From contig CM056576.1 of NCBI GenBank assembly GCA_029721435.1, positions 113,006,666 through 113,070,665 on the forward strand: a stretch of DNA of 64,000 nt, written 5' to 3'. Of the stretch, positions 12,067 to 35,939 are shown one piece after another. Every line of letters begins with the position of its first letter. Position 1 is the stretch's first letter. Below the pieces are notes generated by a model, which did not search any database, had not been told where the DNA came from, and worked only from the letters and a program-made list of their open reading frames with translations. A program made the position numbers and the translations under genes. The stretch is from Gymnothorax reevesii. Lineage: Eukaryota > Chordata > Actinopteri > Anguilliformes > Muraenidae.

Positions 12067-13325
12067 AGATCAATGAAATCATATTTGCACAGACTAGCTA
12101 ACCCTCATTTATTGCCCGCTCCTTCCTCTCTACAATGATAATTTGATAAGTTAAAATGCGCGAAAACGTGCATTTTGGTGCAGGTACCTCACTAGTGCGT
12201 TATCTGACATAAACGCAGGACATAATAGTGACTTGAAAAAGCATGTGACAAAATGGACAAAATTTGCAATATTTAACAATATTTAAGTACATTTGAAACA
12301 TGTCATGTCTCCTAAATTGCCCAGCTAAACACTGTCTACATAAACCCCATAAAATAATCAATTTACTGCGCACAAATTGCTTTATTTCTGCAATAGATCA
12401 TACACAAAAATAGACTCTGAACTAAAAGAAAAGTCACCAGTAGGCCTACTCACCTATTTTATTAGCATATGGCAAGCTTTACGTCAAGCAAAATCCTGGG
12501 CTAGTATTGAAATTCATACAATAGCCGCGGACGTTATCAGTATTTAGGTCAAACCTTAGCTTAGCCACACTAGCTTGATCTGTCACCTGTAGGCTGCATT
12601 GCTGCTTGGTTCTGGAACTGCTTGAAGCCAAATTAACTTACTTTTGGTAGCTTTGCTACCCCCTCCTCCTATTCTTTCTTTTCTTTTCTGACTACTGCTT
12701 TTATGCTTGAATGTAATGAGTGCTCCTGAGCTTGAAAGTTTGATGATCTTCAGATTTTGTGTTTGAACTATCAGACAGACACTATTACAGACACTACCTG
12801 GTCAGATTATCAAATCAAATGCAGATTTAATATTGGACAATACATTACCCGGCAATCATCTTGACAGATTTGCATTTGAGGATGAAAGTAAAATATCAAA
12901 TAAAATCATTAAATTGTTAATTTCATTAATTGTCTTTAATTCTAAACATGTATATGTGGTGGTTCTGCCCTGCAGTTCCTCCCCCCTGCTGCATTCTTCA
13001 CCTGCACCTTTACGGGTAACAGGTGTGGCTCGTTGAAGTGAAGGTGAATACTTGTTATTTAAGGGCTAGCTTAAGGCGCAGCAGTATTCTGGTTTCGAAG
13101 CCCTGATTTTTTGCGCTGCTGCTCCCCTTGTGGTTTTGATTGTCTTTTTAACTATTTATTAAAAGTTCTTTGTTTTTACTTAACCTTTGCGTTTGGGTCC
13201 CTTCCACTCCTTGGGTACATGGTCCCAGTGCCCGGCAGCTTTGTGTCTCCAGCCGGCAGGGGCCAAACCATGACAATATAATTGTCATATAATGCTATGA
13301 ATGATTGTGTGGTAGGCCGAAGGAG
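12067..13325. other. No gene; unclassified repeat-like block near 12960-13270
   Basis: The first 900 bp show nothing recognisable. The block at 12960-13270 has the mixed CT-rich and GC-rich make-up of fish dispersed repeats and abuts a tRNA-like sequence, but I cannot classify it. Confidence 0.4.
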
Positions 13326-13397
13326 GGCCCGGGAAGGGAATTGAACCCCAGACCCCCGGGTAAGAGTCAAATGCGCTGACCGTGTCGCCAAAGAGCC
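13326..13397 (-). pseudogene. tRNA-Lys(CTT)-like sequence, probably a tRNA pseudogene or SINE head
   Basis: On the minus strand it shows tRNA order: GGCTCTTTGGC, an A-box-like stretch, ATTTGACTCTTACCC in the place of the anticodon arm (CTT), then GGGGTTCAATTCCC, a good B box and T arm. The acceptor stem and D arm pair poorly, so a working tRNA is unlikely. Confidence 0.6.
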
Positions 13398-14561
13398 AGG
13401 TCGTCAGCAAGATAGCCAGGGTGCGTACTTATTAGGAGGCATTTCTAGTGACAGGACCCTTCAACTGTCACAATTGTTAGAATATACTCATAACAGAGAT
13501 AAGGTTGACCCTATAAGAGTTTATATAAGGATTGTCCCCTCCGCGAAAAATCACTGGGTACTATATGTGTTGGTCGAGTAACCCTTTTTACAAAATGGCG
13601 GATTGTTTTGTGATGAAAGTTTGTAAGTTTTAGACGAGTCTGCTATTACAGGCCTTCCAAAGAAAATGGCCAAAAGTTTGTCAGATGTCTACCTTTTTTC
13701 AAAAAACCAGCATATTCCTGCAAAACTTTGCACTAAAACACTTTACAGTCGTTACATTTTCACCAAACAAACTAATTGTGCATGCTTGATGCCACCAGAG
13801 AGAATCTTAAAATTGGCTGTGGTTGGTGTCAGTGCCCCAGACATATTTTTCTTTTGAGATGAATTTCTGTCTTAACATGAAAGGAATGGTATTTCAACTG
13901 CATTTATTTGCTGGAATTACTCCTGAAAGTTTCTATCAAGTGATGTTTGTGACGGGAAGGCACTGTTTTTGTTTCCCAGACAATTGCCCCTATAGTCTGT
14001 CTTAGTATTTGCACTCCACTATGTTGACTCCCATGTGCAACTGCACTTCAAAGTGATTTACTTTATAAATTACTCGAAATCGGACAAGAATATTTGTTGG
14101 TATCTGCCTGCACATTACTGTAAATGTTATTGAAAGCATAACAGGATATGCCCCTTGTAATCTGTCCCCATGCCTTGCTAAAAGAGGAAAGTGTTGTCGA
14201 TGACCGTGAAAATGGACCCCTTATCTCGGCAGTTTAGAAAAAAATGTCTTCATTCTTTATAAATGGATTTTTAGAAATGTATGCCATGGAAGTTGATGAA
14301 TATAAATTCACATGGGAAAACATGTTACATTAAATATTTGGAGCTGTCAAAATATTTTCTTCCATTTTCACATTGTTGATTGTAATTTAAATTTATAAGA
14401 TGTATAAAGGTTTAAAGCAGTAAGATGGTAAAAAAGTATTCAGCTGGTTTATAGGAATCCGTCATAGCTGCTTATGTAAAAAATTTAGCTAGGTGGATAA
14501 TTTTTTACATCAACATGATTTTTCTTTTTTTTTTTTGTTTTAACCCTTGTTTACTATTAGG
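13398..14561. other. No recognisable feature
   Basis: AT-rich sequence with a few open frames of about 60 codons that match nothing known to me. Confidence 0.5.
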
Positions 14562-14741
14562 AAGAGGCTATTCGCCCTGCAGCACTTCAGTGTGAAAGTT
14601 AAGAGAGGCGGATTATAAAATGAAATCTCTTATTGGCCCAGCTTCGGAATAGTGAATCTACTTCTCTTGTCCATCCCGCTGCTTTGCAAATAGCGGATCT
14701 CTTTCCCCCAATTCACCCTGCTGCAGAGCGAATAGCCACTT
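14562..14741. mobile_element. Short inverted-repeat element (MITE-like)
   Basis: AAGAGGCTATTCGCCCTGCA at the left is the inverted counterpart of AAGTGGCTATTCGCTCTGCA at the right, enclosing 180 bp without coding potential. The target duplication is unclear, so the superfamily is not assigned. Confidence 0.65.
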
Positions 14742-15060
14742 ATTACCTCCGCCAAACGAAATTGGTAGTAGGTTATGTGATCGGTGCCGTTTGTTTTTTG
14801 CGTGTCTATGAACAAGATAACTCAAAAAGTAATGAACGGATATCTCTGAAATTTTGTGGGTGCGTCGCTATTACATCAGGGATGGACCCCTTTGATTTTG
14901 ACCGCGATCAGTGACCGAGATCACTCAAACAATATGGCCGCCATGGTGGCCATCTTGAAATTGTATGACACACGATAACTGAACTTTGCTCCCACTCACG
15001 AAGATTTGGACTGTACTGCCTTGGCGGGAGGTTTGCACTCTGGGTGTGCCTCTAGTTATT
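14742..15060. repeat. Dispersed repeat bounded by CCTCCGCCAA / TTGGCGGGAGG
   Basis: The left end ATTACCTCCGCCAAACGAA and right end TTGGCGGGAGGTTTGCACTC are inverted to each other, and the body contains ACTCAAAAAGTAATGAACGG. I recall this structure from a repeat widespread in fish, but cannot name its class. It directly abuts the preceding inverted-repeat element. Confidence 0.55.
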
Positions 15061-16305
15061 ATTGTCTTCTTGGTTATGGGATTATCTGCTCCTTTTACCG
15101 AGTTAGGATTTGACAGTTGACTCGGATTAAGTTTCCTCGTTTCATAACTAAATATCATCTTTACCCCTTAACGTAATATCTATTGCCTTTAATTTATCTG
15201 TGGTCACTGCCTCTGAACATTTTCCTCACCCCAAGTCAACAGATGACATTATGCTGATACAGACTATAGGTTTGGTCGTTATGGTAAAGGGAGAATTTAC
15301 TAATTTCAGTGAGAAGTACTTTGTGTCGTCCGTTTACGTTTAAGTCAGACAGCTGTCTATTTTTTTTTTTACAGCAAGTTGTGGGGACTGTGCTGCAAAA
15401 ACAAGTGTATTTACTTGTTGCCGAAATTACCATCATTCACTGAAAAGTTCTGAAATACTGTTCTCGCTGGAGAAAAATGACCGTCGCTGAGTGCTGGTGC
15501 ATAGACCTAATTATAATTACTTTCTGGACTGAATGTAGCCCACATTTTTTTTGCAGTTAGATCGCATGGGGGAGAGAGGCCATGTTTTCAATTGTCACTT
15601 GATTATTACTCTAATTGGAAAATGTGTTAATAAAGGAAACTGATTGAGAACTAGCTAGGACTAATTGTTGACATAAATGGATGCATCTTTGCCCCAGAAT
15701 GTTCAGTTCTGGCGCCGGCCCTGGCATAAGGTGTATTTCTGAGAAAGAACATTAAACATCCTTACTGTGTTCTATGATACTCAGGTATTTTCTCTCCACC
15801 GGAACTTCCACAGGGGAATGCGCATACGCAGATGGTTCATCTCTTGGTTTGTTACAAGACATGCAATTTAATGAGTTTTGTTCTGGTGAAAATGTAATGA
15901 CTTTAAAGTGTTTGGGTGCGATGTTTGTGTTGCTGGTAATTTGAAAAATGTAGACATCTTGCAAACTTTTCTGACAGCTTGGCCGTTTTCTTTGGTAGGT
16001 CTGTATTAGGCGGTGGTGAGAAAGGTGCTCAGTGAAGCAGCAAAGGCCCTGCAGTGGGCCCCCACAGGCCGTGGGCCCTGGGGCGGCTGCCCCCTTGGAC
16101 CCTGTGGTAGCTCTGCCTATGGTCGTGAGCCAAAGTAAAACAAATGAGCTCATCGTGCCAATTGGCAGAAAGGGGGTGTGGCAGTGTGATGGGCCCTATG
16201 ATGTCAAATGAATGGGCCCCCGGCCAGGCAGCAATTGGTCACCATGGAACCTGACATTCTATTTTGACAGGAATGTACTACAAAAAAAAAAAAAAATCGA
16301 GCGTA
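15061..16305. other. No gene; weak repeat-like segment near 16030-16250
   Basis: GGGCCC-rich DNA around 16040-16230 resembles the ends of old DNA transposons but shows no clear partner. Nothing else is recognisable. Confidence 0.35.
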
Positions 16306-16450
16306 TGTAGAAATGTTTTGTTTGTAAGCAGAAATGTTTCAAGTGTGCGGAGGCAGTTTTGAGCGCGAACAGAAATGATCCGAGTGCAAGCAGAAATGTT
16401 TCAAGTTCGCAGAGATAGTTTTGTGCGGAGAAAAGATCCAAGTGCGAGCG
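16306..16450. repeat. Degenerate tandem repeat, unit about 60 bp built of 21-bp subunits
   Basis: Two adjacent copies (16324-16385 and 16386-16443) both run AAGCAGAAATGTTTCAAGT, then a purine-rich part, then AGTTTTG, then ATCC(G/A)AGT. Partial copies flank them. Within a copy, 21-bp submotifs with AGAAATG recur. Confidence 0.75.
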
Positions 16451-18084
16451 GGGGTTATTTTAATGCGAGAGCAGAATTTTGGGGAAAAACTCTGCAAAAT
16501 CTATGAATGAAGTTGATATGTCTGCTCTCAAGTCGAAATACTACGCGCTCGAATAAAGATAGGGATTTAACTCCATTAGAGGCAGAGGTCATCATTTCCA
16601 TTTTGGGGGGTTCACAAGGTGCTGGAGTGTGATGGTGTTGAAAATTTAGCCAGGGAACTGTACTATCACTGCATTGCAGCATTAGGATTCACTAGACCAG
16701 AGGGAAGGCCCACAATCCCCAATTCCAGCAGCAACTTCCTTTGGCAGGAATTCCTTCATCAATGTACTAACCAAGAACACATTAGCTAAGCTTCAACCAC
16801 GCAGTCATTACTTGGATGATTAATATTGTGGATGAAAAACAAATACAAAATCATACCATTCATGCTTCCTTTTAATTATTTCATAAAAAAGTATTTAAGA
16901 TTTTTCAACACAATATACAATAATATTCCATACATTGTGCAAAACATTAAAAAAATATTAAAATATTAACCTGGAACAACAGAGAATTCAACAAACATAC
17001 AAACTCATTGGTCATGCAGATAGTGTTATTCTGACTAACCATTCGGACAAAATTTAGACCAAAAGCTTTAACATGGATTATAATATAAAACAGACTGTTG
17101 GAATTTAAAAACTGCTAACAATTTTGGTCGGAGTTCACATCAGCACAATAATTACATAAGATTACTTTTTGTTACTGTAACATATGAAATTCACACTGGT
17201 ATTCAGAGAAATTGAAACATGCCACCAGCATCTTCCATCTGCTCTACATTCTCTGACCAGTTGTGCTGTGCGTGGATTTGTTTCTCAATGACACTAACCA
17301 ATTTCATGAAAACATCAGCAATCTGCATCTAAAATGCAGCATTGTCAGAGTTAAGGTGCTAAAAACACTGTATAGCTTAAATATAAGAAACACCTACATC
17401 CTTCACCATGACCTCTTGGACTCCCTCGGGTTCCGTATGCCTAATAGCCACTATTCAGGGCACTCTTGTGCAATATATAAATACAAAAACATTATACAGA
17501 TTTAAAAAGGCTCTGTAGTCTGAGCCAGGACACACAAACACTACCATCCTAGGTAATGCTGATGCATATAAATTAAAATACATTTAAAAAGAACATCTGC
17601 ATTATTTACAAAGTTAAAGTCATAAATACCACTGTTATAAACAGCAAACGATGAACATGGGCTCGTGCGAGGTTTGAGGGTGGGCAATGTGCGACTAAAT
17701 CTTGTGCGACCTAATTGCAAATACAATGCATTCTGATGACGATTTAGCTTGTTTCTAATGCTAAAATATTCACACTAGCACAACAATGAAGTGCTGGGGT
17801 TTGAAGTATCTCTCAAGGATAGCAGTTCTGACCATAAATGGGAGGTTCAGGACAATGTGTGGTCTGTTTAGCTATTTTTCTTTCAGCTCACTCACACATT
17901 ACACCAGCACTAACAATATCTAAAAAAGGCTATAGTTCATTTGGTAGCTTTCGGTAATCGATATGTGCAGAGTTCTAGATGGTGTCATAGGATCAAATTG
18001 TGAGGGATTATATGTGCATTTGTACGAATAAGAGAAATGTCACTAGTGTAAATAAATATCGTGGACAATGTAACTAACTGATAT
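16451..18084. other. AT-rich DNA beyond the probable pde4b 3' end
   Basis: No transposon, RNA gene or ORF of note. It could include an extended pde4b 3' UTR if a downstream polyadenylation site is used. Confidence 0.4.
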
Positions 18085-19254
18085 CCAATTTTGTACTTTT
18101 ATTTTTGGCACGGAGCATGGTTATAATAACCATGGTTATGTCTTGCAAGGTGAAGAGTCAATAATTTGTCTTTTGTCTCACAAACAGCTAATAAGTGGTT
18201 TGAGTGAAATTGACTTGCATCACAGTTTTGGTTCACAATTCATAAGAGCCATTGCTAAGAATTTACTTTAGTTTTGATCAACTGGCATCACATTGAGCCA
18301 GAGTGCTTTCATACTTCAGAATCTATACTTTCTGCAAGGTTTCAGTAATGTCAGAATTTAGAGGTTGTCTTACTGGAGGGAAAATGATCTCGGAAAACAA
18401 TGTATTGCTTCTCTACAACAATGCATACGTAGCAAATTAAACAAATATGACTAAACCAAAACAAAGATCTGAGCATTAAGACTTTACCCTGACCAAATCT
18501 ATAGCATACAAAGACATACTTCTTAACTTCAAAGTGTATTATATTGTCAGTAACTAATGAGACTGTGCTCACTGTAAGCCATTTTCCCTTTCCCAATATT
18601 CAACCCGTATGAAATGAGTGCTAGATATTAAACAAAATTCGGTTATTTAGTGAAGACAGAGTCTCTGTTCACTCAGATATTGCCCAATGAAAGTAATACG
18701 GAAGACTGTTCATTCGCTCTTCATTTAAGAGATAAAAATATTATCTTCAGCCGTCTGCCAAAACATATCACCATTCAAATCTACTAAAATTTGTTCAATA
18801 AATAGAAACATAACTTCAAAAACACAATTGTAAAAAAGGCACACAAAATCCTTAGACAAATGTCACAGAAAGAGTGAAACTCTTTGCATTACAAATACCT
18901 GTATATCAGTAGTTCATATGCTACCTCAGGACATCCCTTCATTAAAAAAAGTCACCATGTTAGAAAATTAAAAGTAAGTCTTAATAATGTCAGGTGACTA
19001 AATCCTCACTGATGGCCTCAGATCCTTCTGTCAGGCCATGCAATGTGTTCCAATTGCCCACTGAGCCCTAGTGACAGCAGCAGTTTCCTGAGAGCTCCTT
19101 CGACTGTCCCGGTCCTGGCTCCAAAGGCAAACGTGCCCTCTCTGGACAGGAAAGCTAGCACTTCCGCAAACTCTAAAACCATGTCCACGGGCTTCTCAAA
19201 ATAAGCAGGATTTCTCCTAAGAATGCGACACGCTTTTCAGCATTGTCCACCCTG
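18085..19254 (-). other. pde4b: Probable pde4b 3' UTR
   Basis: AT-rich, repeat-free DNA follows the stop codon. The first AATAAA on the minus strand is at 18098-18103, giving a UTR of about 1.15 kb. An ATTAAA at about 16871-16876 could end a longer form. The 3' end is inferred from these signals only. Confidence 0.5.
18098..18103 (-). terminator. Candidate pde4b polyadenylation signal AATAAA
   Basis: This is the first canonical hexamer downstream of the pde4b stop codon on the coding strand. No transcript evidence is available, and T-rich DNA in this region makes chance hexamers fairly likely. Confidence 0.4.
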
Positions 19255-32362
<13,108 letters not shown>

Positions 32363-32760
32363 CACGGTCGGCGAGGCGCCGCGCTGTTGCTTCGCTCGGC
32401 CGAGATAGCAGTCTCTTCTTGCGCGCACCCCCCTCCCCTCGCTTTTCCCAACGAGTCTGGCGTCTGGAGTCCGCAGTGCTCTGTGGCAGTCAGCGAGCTA
32501 GCTGAGGGGGCCGGGGGGGAGGGACCCTCTCTCTCTCTCTCTCTCATCCATACATATGAATTTCGGAAGAAGCACAAGCAGCTTTGACACCCCCTCTCTC
32601 TCATCTACACACGTGTATTTGAGAGGAAGCACGTGTAGCCTCTCGCTCTCTCGCTCACCTCAATGTGAATTTTTGAGGAAGCAGAAGCTCTCCCTCACTC
32701 ACTTGCATAAAAAAATTGAGTGAGTACGCTCAGACTCTCTCTCTTCTGCTCACATCAAAA
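32363..32760 (-). promoter_or_regulatory. Region upstream of the short-form pde4b start: probable 5' UTR/promoter with pyrimidine-rich repeats
   Basis: GC-rich DNA directly abuts the short-form ATG (to about 32520). It is followed by several CTCTCT tracts, the longest a (CT)n run at 32527-32545. Human PDE4B2 is driven from an intronic promoter at this place. The promoter call here is inferred from the isoform structure; no core element was recognised. Confidence 0.4.
32527..32545. repeat. (CT)n microsatellite near the short-form pde4b start
   Basis: CT dinucleotides, read as GA on the coding strand, within a longer pyrimidine-rich region upstream of the short-form ATG. Confidence 0.85.
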
Positions 32761-33387
32761 ACACTAAGCAGTTTTGGGAAGAAATCGGAAGCCCGTTTAA
32801 CACCACATGGTGCTTGTAGGACACTGGTCCCTGATGATGCTGACTAGGGCTTTGGATGCATTTGCTTCACAACCCAGAGGCAGAACACTAAAAGGTAGTG
32901 AGCGCGACAGGGTCAGCGGCTTTGTGTTGACAGATTCAAGTCCTGTATATTCCAGGCTGACATGATGCTAGAATCGGCCATACCAAAGCTACCCAATAGA
33001 AACTTTCCATGACTTGCGGTCCCATGCTGAAGGGAGTCTGCACTTCCAGACTGAAGGGCAATCCTCTCTTGGAAGAGGAGAGTTGGGTTCATGCCTGTTT
33101 TCCCAGTAAAGTGAAACCTTTCCCGAGCTCAGGGGATTTGTGGATGTAATTTTAGCTATCTACTGATCCAAACAACCCCCAGGCACAGTTTCACACTTAG
33201 TGCTTCCTTTTTTAAAACTTTGCAAAATTTACCGGATGAAAAAAAAAAACACTTCAGTGGGAGTGAGATAAACAGTTTACATGAACACAAACATTTTGCT
33301 TGACATTCCAGAGTTCATCAACAATCTATGATCAATAATACCTTCATATCACGATCATCTAAATATGAGGCAGTATTTAGAAAAATA

Positions 33388-33591
33388 ATTGAAGACCACA
33401 AAGGAAAAATGATCCAAAAACGAGTCCAAATTTAGCATTTTTGTATATATTATTAGAATATTTAATATATTCTATATTTTTTGCAGATTTTTTCAGTGCT
33501 TTGTTCCCAAGATCGTTTAGAATTTTTAATTTAACTTCTCCACAAAGTGAAAATGTGACTCTGATCATTTTTCCATTCTGGGCTTCAATTG
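33388..33591. mobile_element. MITE-like element, copy 1 of a family found twice in this window
   Basis: The ends TTGAAGACCACAAAGGAAAA and the complement of the segment near 33590 are inverted to each other. The core is AT-rich (TATATATTATT). The reverse complement of the whole element recurs at 59080-59303. Confidence 0.7.
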
Positions 33592-33847
33592 TTTTTGAGT
33601 TTTGACTGTTAAAGAAATGCTAAGTCAAGTCTTTCATAGTACTGGATCATTTTAACTCATTTTTCAGGTTCCCCCGTAAGAGATGAATAAGAGGATCCCA
33701 TTTCAGATAATTCAGTTAGGACATAAAAAGCAGTAACCTAAACTGAAACCAACCCAGTCACAACTGCACCGCAGAAACTTCCACATTTTCATCACGCAAG
33801 GAAGCAGAACAGTGAAAATGAGGGACCGCTTAAACATTTTAGTCTGA

Positions 33848-34131
33848 CATCTGGCCGGCCTCAAAGAAATGAAGCCTTTTTGTGACATTGCACTACATTT
33901 GATTTTTGGCATTATTTTTGTATAGACAAAGTATAGACAAACAGTACGCTGTCAAAATACTGCTCTTTGAATTTAACATGAATTTTAGAAAAAAAAGTGT
34001 CACACTCCTGACATCTCCTTACTGGATATACATGGCATGTTTGTTAATATATAAAACAAAAATAATACCAAAATTCAAATGTCGTGCAATGTTGCAAAAA
34101 GGCTTCATTTTTTTTTTGACCCCGAACATCT
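33848..34131. mobile_element. MITE-like element with about 70-bp inverted repeats
   Basis: AATGAAGCCTTTTTGTGACA at the left matches the complement of the right end, AATGAAGCCTTTTTGCAACA, and the match extends about 70 bp. It encloses about 140 bp of AT-rich DNA without a gene. Confidence 0.7.
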
Positions 34132-35115
34132 AATCAGTCCACATGCTCTTTAGTGTTCCCGCGTGCACTATGGCAGGAACAGGTTTTTTCCAGATGCCCT
34201 AGAGTCTGACATAGCCATTTACGTTATTACGATTCCATAAACATGCTTTATATTCTGCCTGTGCTCGGCACGACATCACAGAATCTGGTTTTTAATGGGG
34301 GCGAGAGAAAGCCTGGCTGTATGGTAGACCGCACGAAAAAGTAATGGCTGGGTTTTCCGGAACCCTCCCGGCTCGCTTCGGCCATTGATGTGGCTGCTGG
34401 CATCCCTTCTGAGCAGCAACCAATCTGGAAGTGACTTCCAGACCAGGTGGTCCACTCTGATGGAGTTTTAACCTCACTCAGAGTATAAAACCTCAGGAAA
34501 TAAAATTGACAGCTGCAACCTTGCCTTTCATAAGTAGTCAGGGAGAGCAATGGTCCTGTCCTAAATGTGAGGACTAACCAGAGCAGACAAGCACGAGCAT
34601 TCTAAGATACTCGCGGGCAACCATCTTAAATGAAACCTCTTCAGATTTGACTGGTTTCAATAGATGAAGACGGAGCAGTTGTTTACAACAAGCTAACTAT
34701 TACGCACTGACAGAGCAAAGAAAACAGCAACACTTCTGAAAACCCCAGCAGGAAAGGTTACGCTATTGGAGGCGTAAGGTTACTTCCTTTCTCGTTTAGC
34801 ATTTGCGTCATTTCAAATGCGCCCCAGTTACTCAAAGAGTTCTGCCCCCAGTCATATTGGTCTCTGAGGCTTTTAACTTGCTGAATGATGCTGGATTTCA
34901 GATAAAGCAGAACTGGAATACCAGCTAAATTACTGAGCACCTCTAAAAAGAGGATGTAAAACAATAGTACACTGCAAGTGAATGGATAGTAATTGTAGAA
35001 AAAAATGAAGAAAAAGTGAAATGCTGAAAATGCAGGAGAAAGGCATCCACAATAGGTCTTTCACAACCGGCCTGACGTGGCTAATGAAAAACTGTCACAC
35101 AAAAAAAAGTTTTTA
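34132..35115. other. No recognisable feature
   Basis: Mixed-composition DNA. Small ORFs match nothing known and no terminal repeats were seen. Confidence 0.45.
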
Positions 35116-35120
35116 AAATA

Positions 35121-35932
35121 TACTCAGCACCATTAAAAATGCACCGGTGAGATATGTACATTATTTGCGGCAAACTGAAGAATCAATTGATTTTTATTGC
35201 TTTTCCAGTGAGGCATGAGAGGAAATAAAGAAAAGTGTGTGGTATTGTAATCCTGTCCCGCACCACGTGCACGCGCCAAGCACTTCAGTAATAACAAACA
35301 TTAAGCTGTTTGTGATGTGTACAGTGACACTTGACTTGTTTTGTTCTTTTTGGTGTGGTCAATAGCCCACATAAAGCCAACAAAAAAAAAAAACGAAAAA
35401 TACAACTGCATCAAGAAAATGGAAAGGCTTGCGGCACAGGAGAGAGAAAAAGAGCCTTTGGTATGTTACGGGCAGATCTCAGCCAACGCGAGGTGGTGCG
35501 TCATTTGCACTGTCATCGTTCTACAATCAGTCGGCTGTCTATCCGAGAATGGAACACAGGTACTGTCACTGACCAACCTGCTTAGGGCAGCCACGAGTGA
35601 CGATGGCAGCTCAAGAGCGCCACATGTGGTTACAGCCTGTATGTGACAGTTTCCGGACAGCAACCAAAAATGATCATGAGATGAGGGGTCCGAAACGATC
35701 GAGGGTGTGCGCAATACCGTTTGATGCCTATGTGAGCAATACATGCTTGCACACGGGCCTTACAGAAAACCCAGTTGGTGCATGCACGTGGTGCGCGTCA
35801 GGATTACAATATCACGCGCTTTTCTTTATTTCCTCTCATGACTCACTGGAAAAGTAATAAAAATCAATCAATTCTTCCATTTGCTGCAAATACAGTGCAT
35901 ACCTCACCGGTGCGTTTTAATGGAGCTGAGTA
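35121..35932 (+). mobile_element. Tc1-like deletion derivative with about 150-bp inverted repeats
   Basis: Both ends read TACTCAGCNCCATTAAAA inward and stay inverted copies for about 150 bp, through AGAGGAAATAAAGAAAAG. The outermost limits are blurred because the flanks are also palindromic (AAATA and TATTT). Inside are remnants of a transposase N-terminus; the catalytic part is gone. Confidence 0.88.
35419..35680 (+). pseudogene. Tc1-like transposase N-terminal remnant
   Basis: In shifting plus-strand frames it encodes ERKRAFGMLRADLSQREVVR, then HLHCHRSTISRL (helix-turn-helix), NTGTVTDQP, a PRVTTMAQERHMWL-like segment and DSFRTATKN. This order matches the DNA-binding half of Tc1-type transposases of the RPRVTT kind. 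Stops and frame changes break it, and no DDE residues remain. Confidence 0.75.
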
Positions 35933-35939
35933 TATTTTA

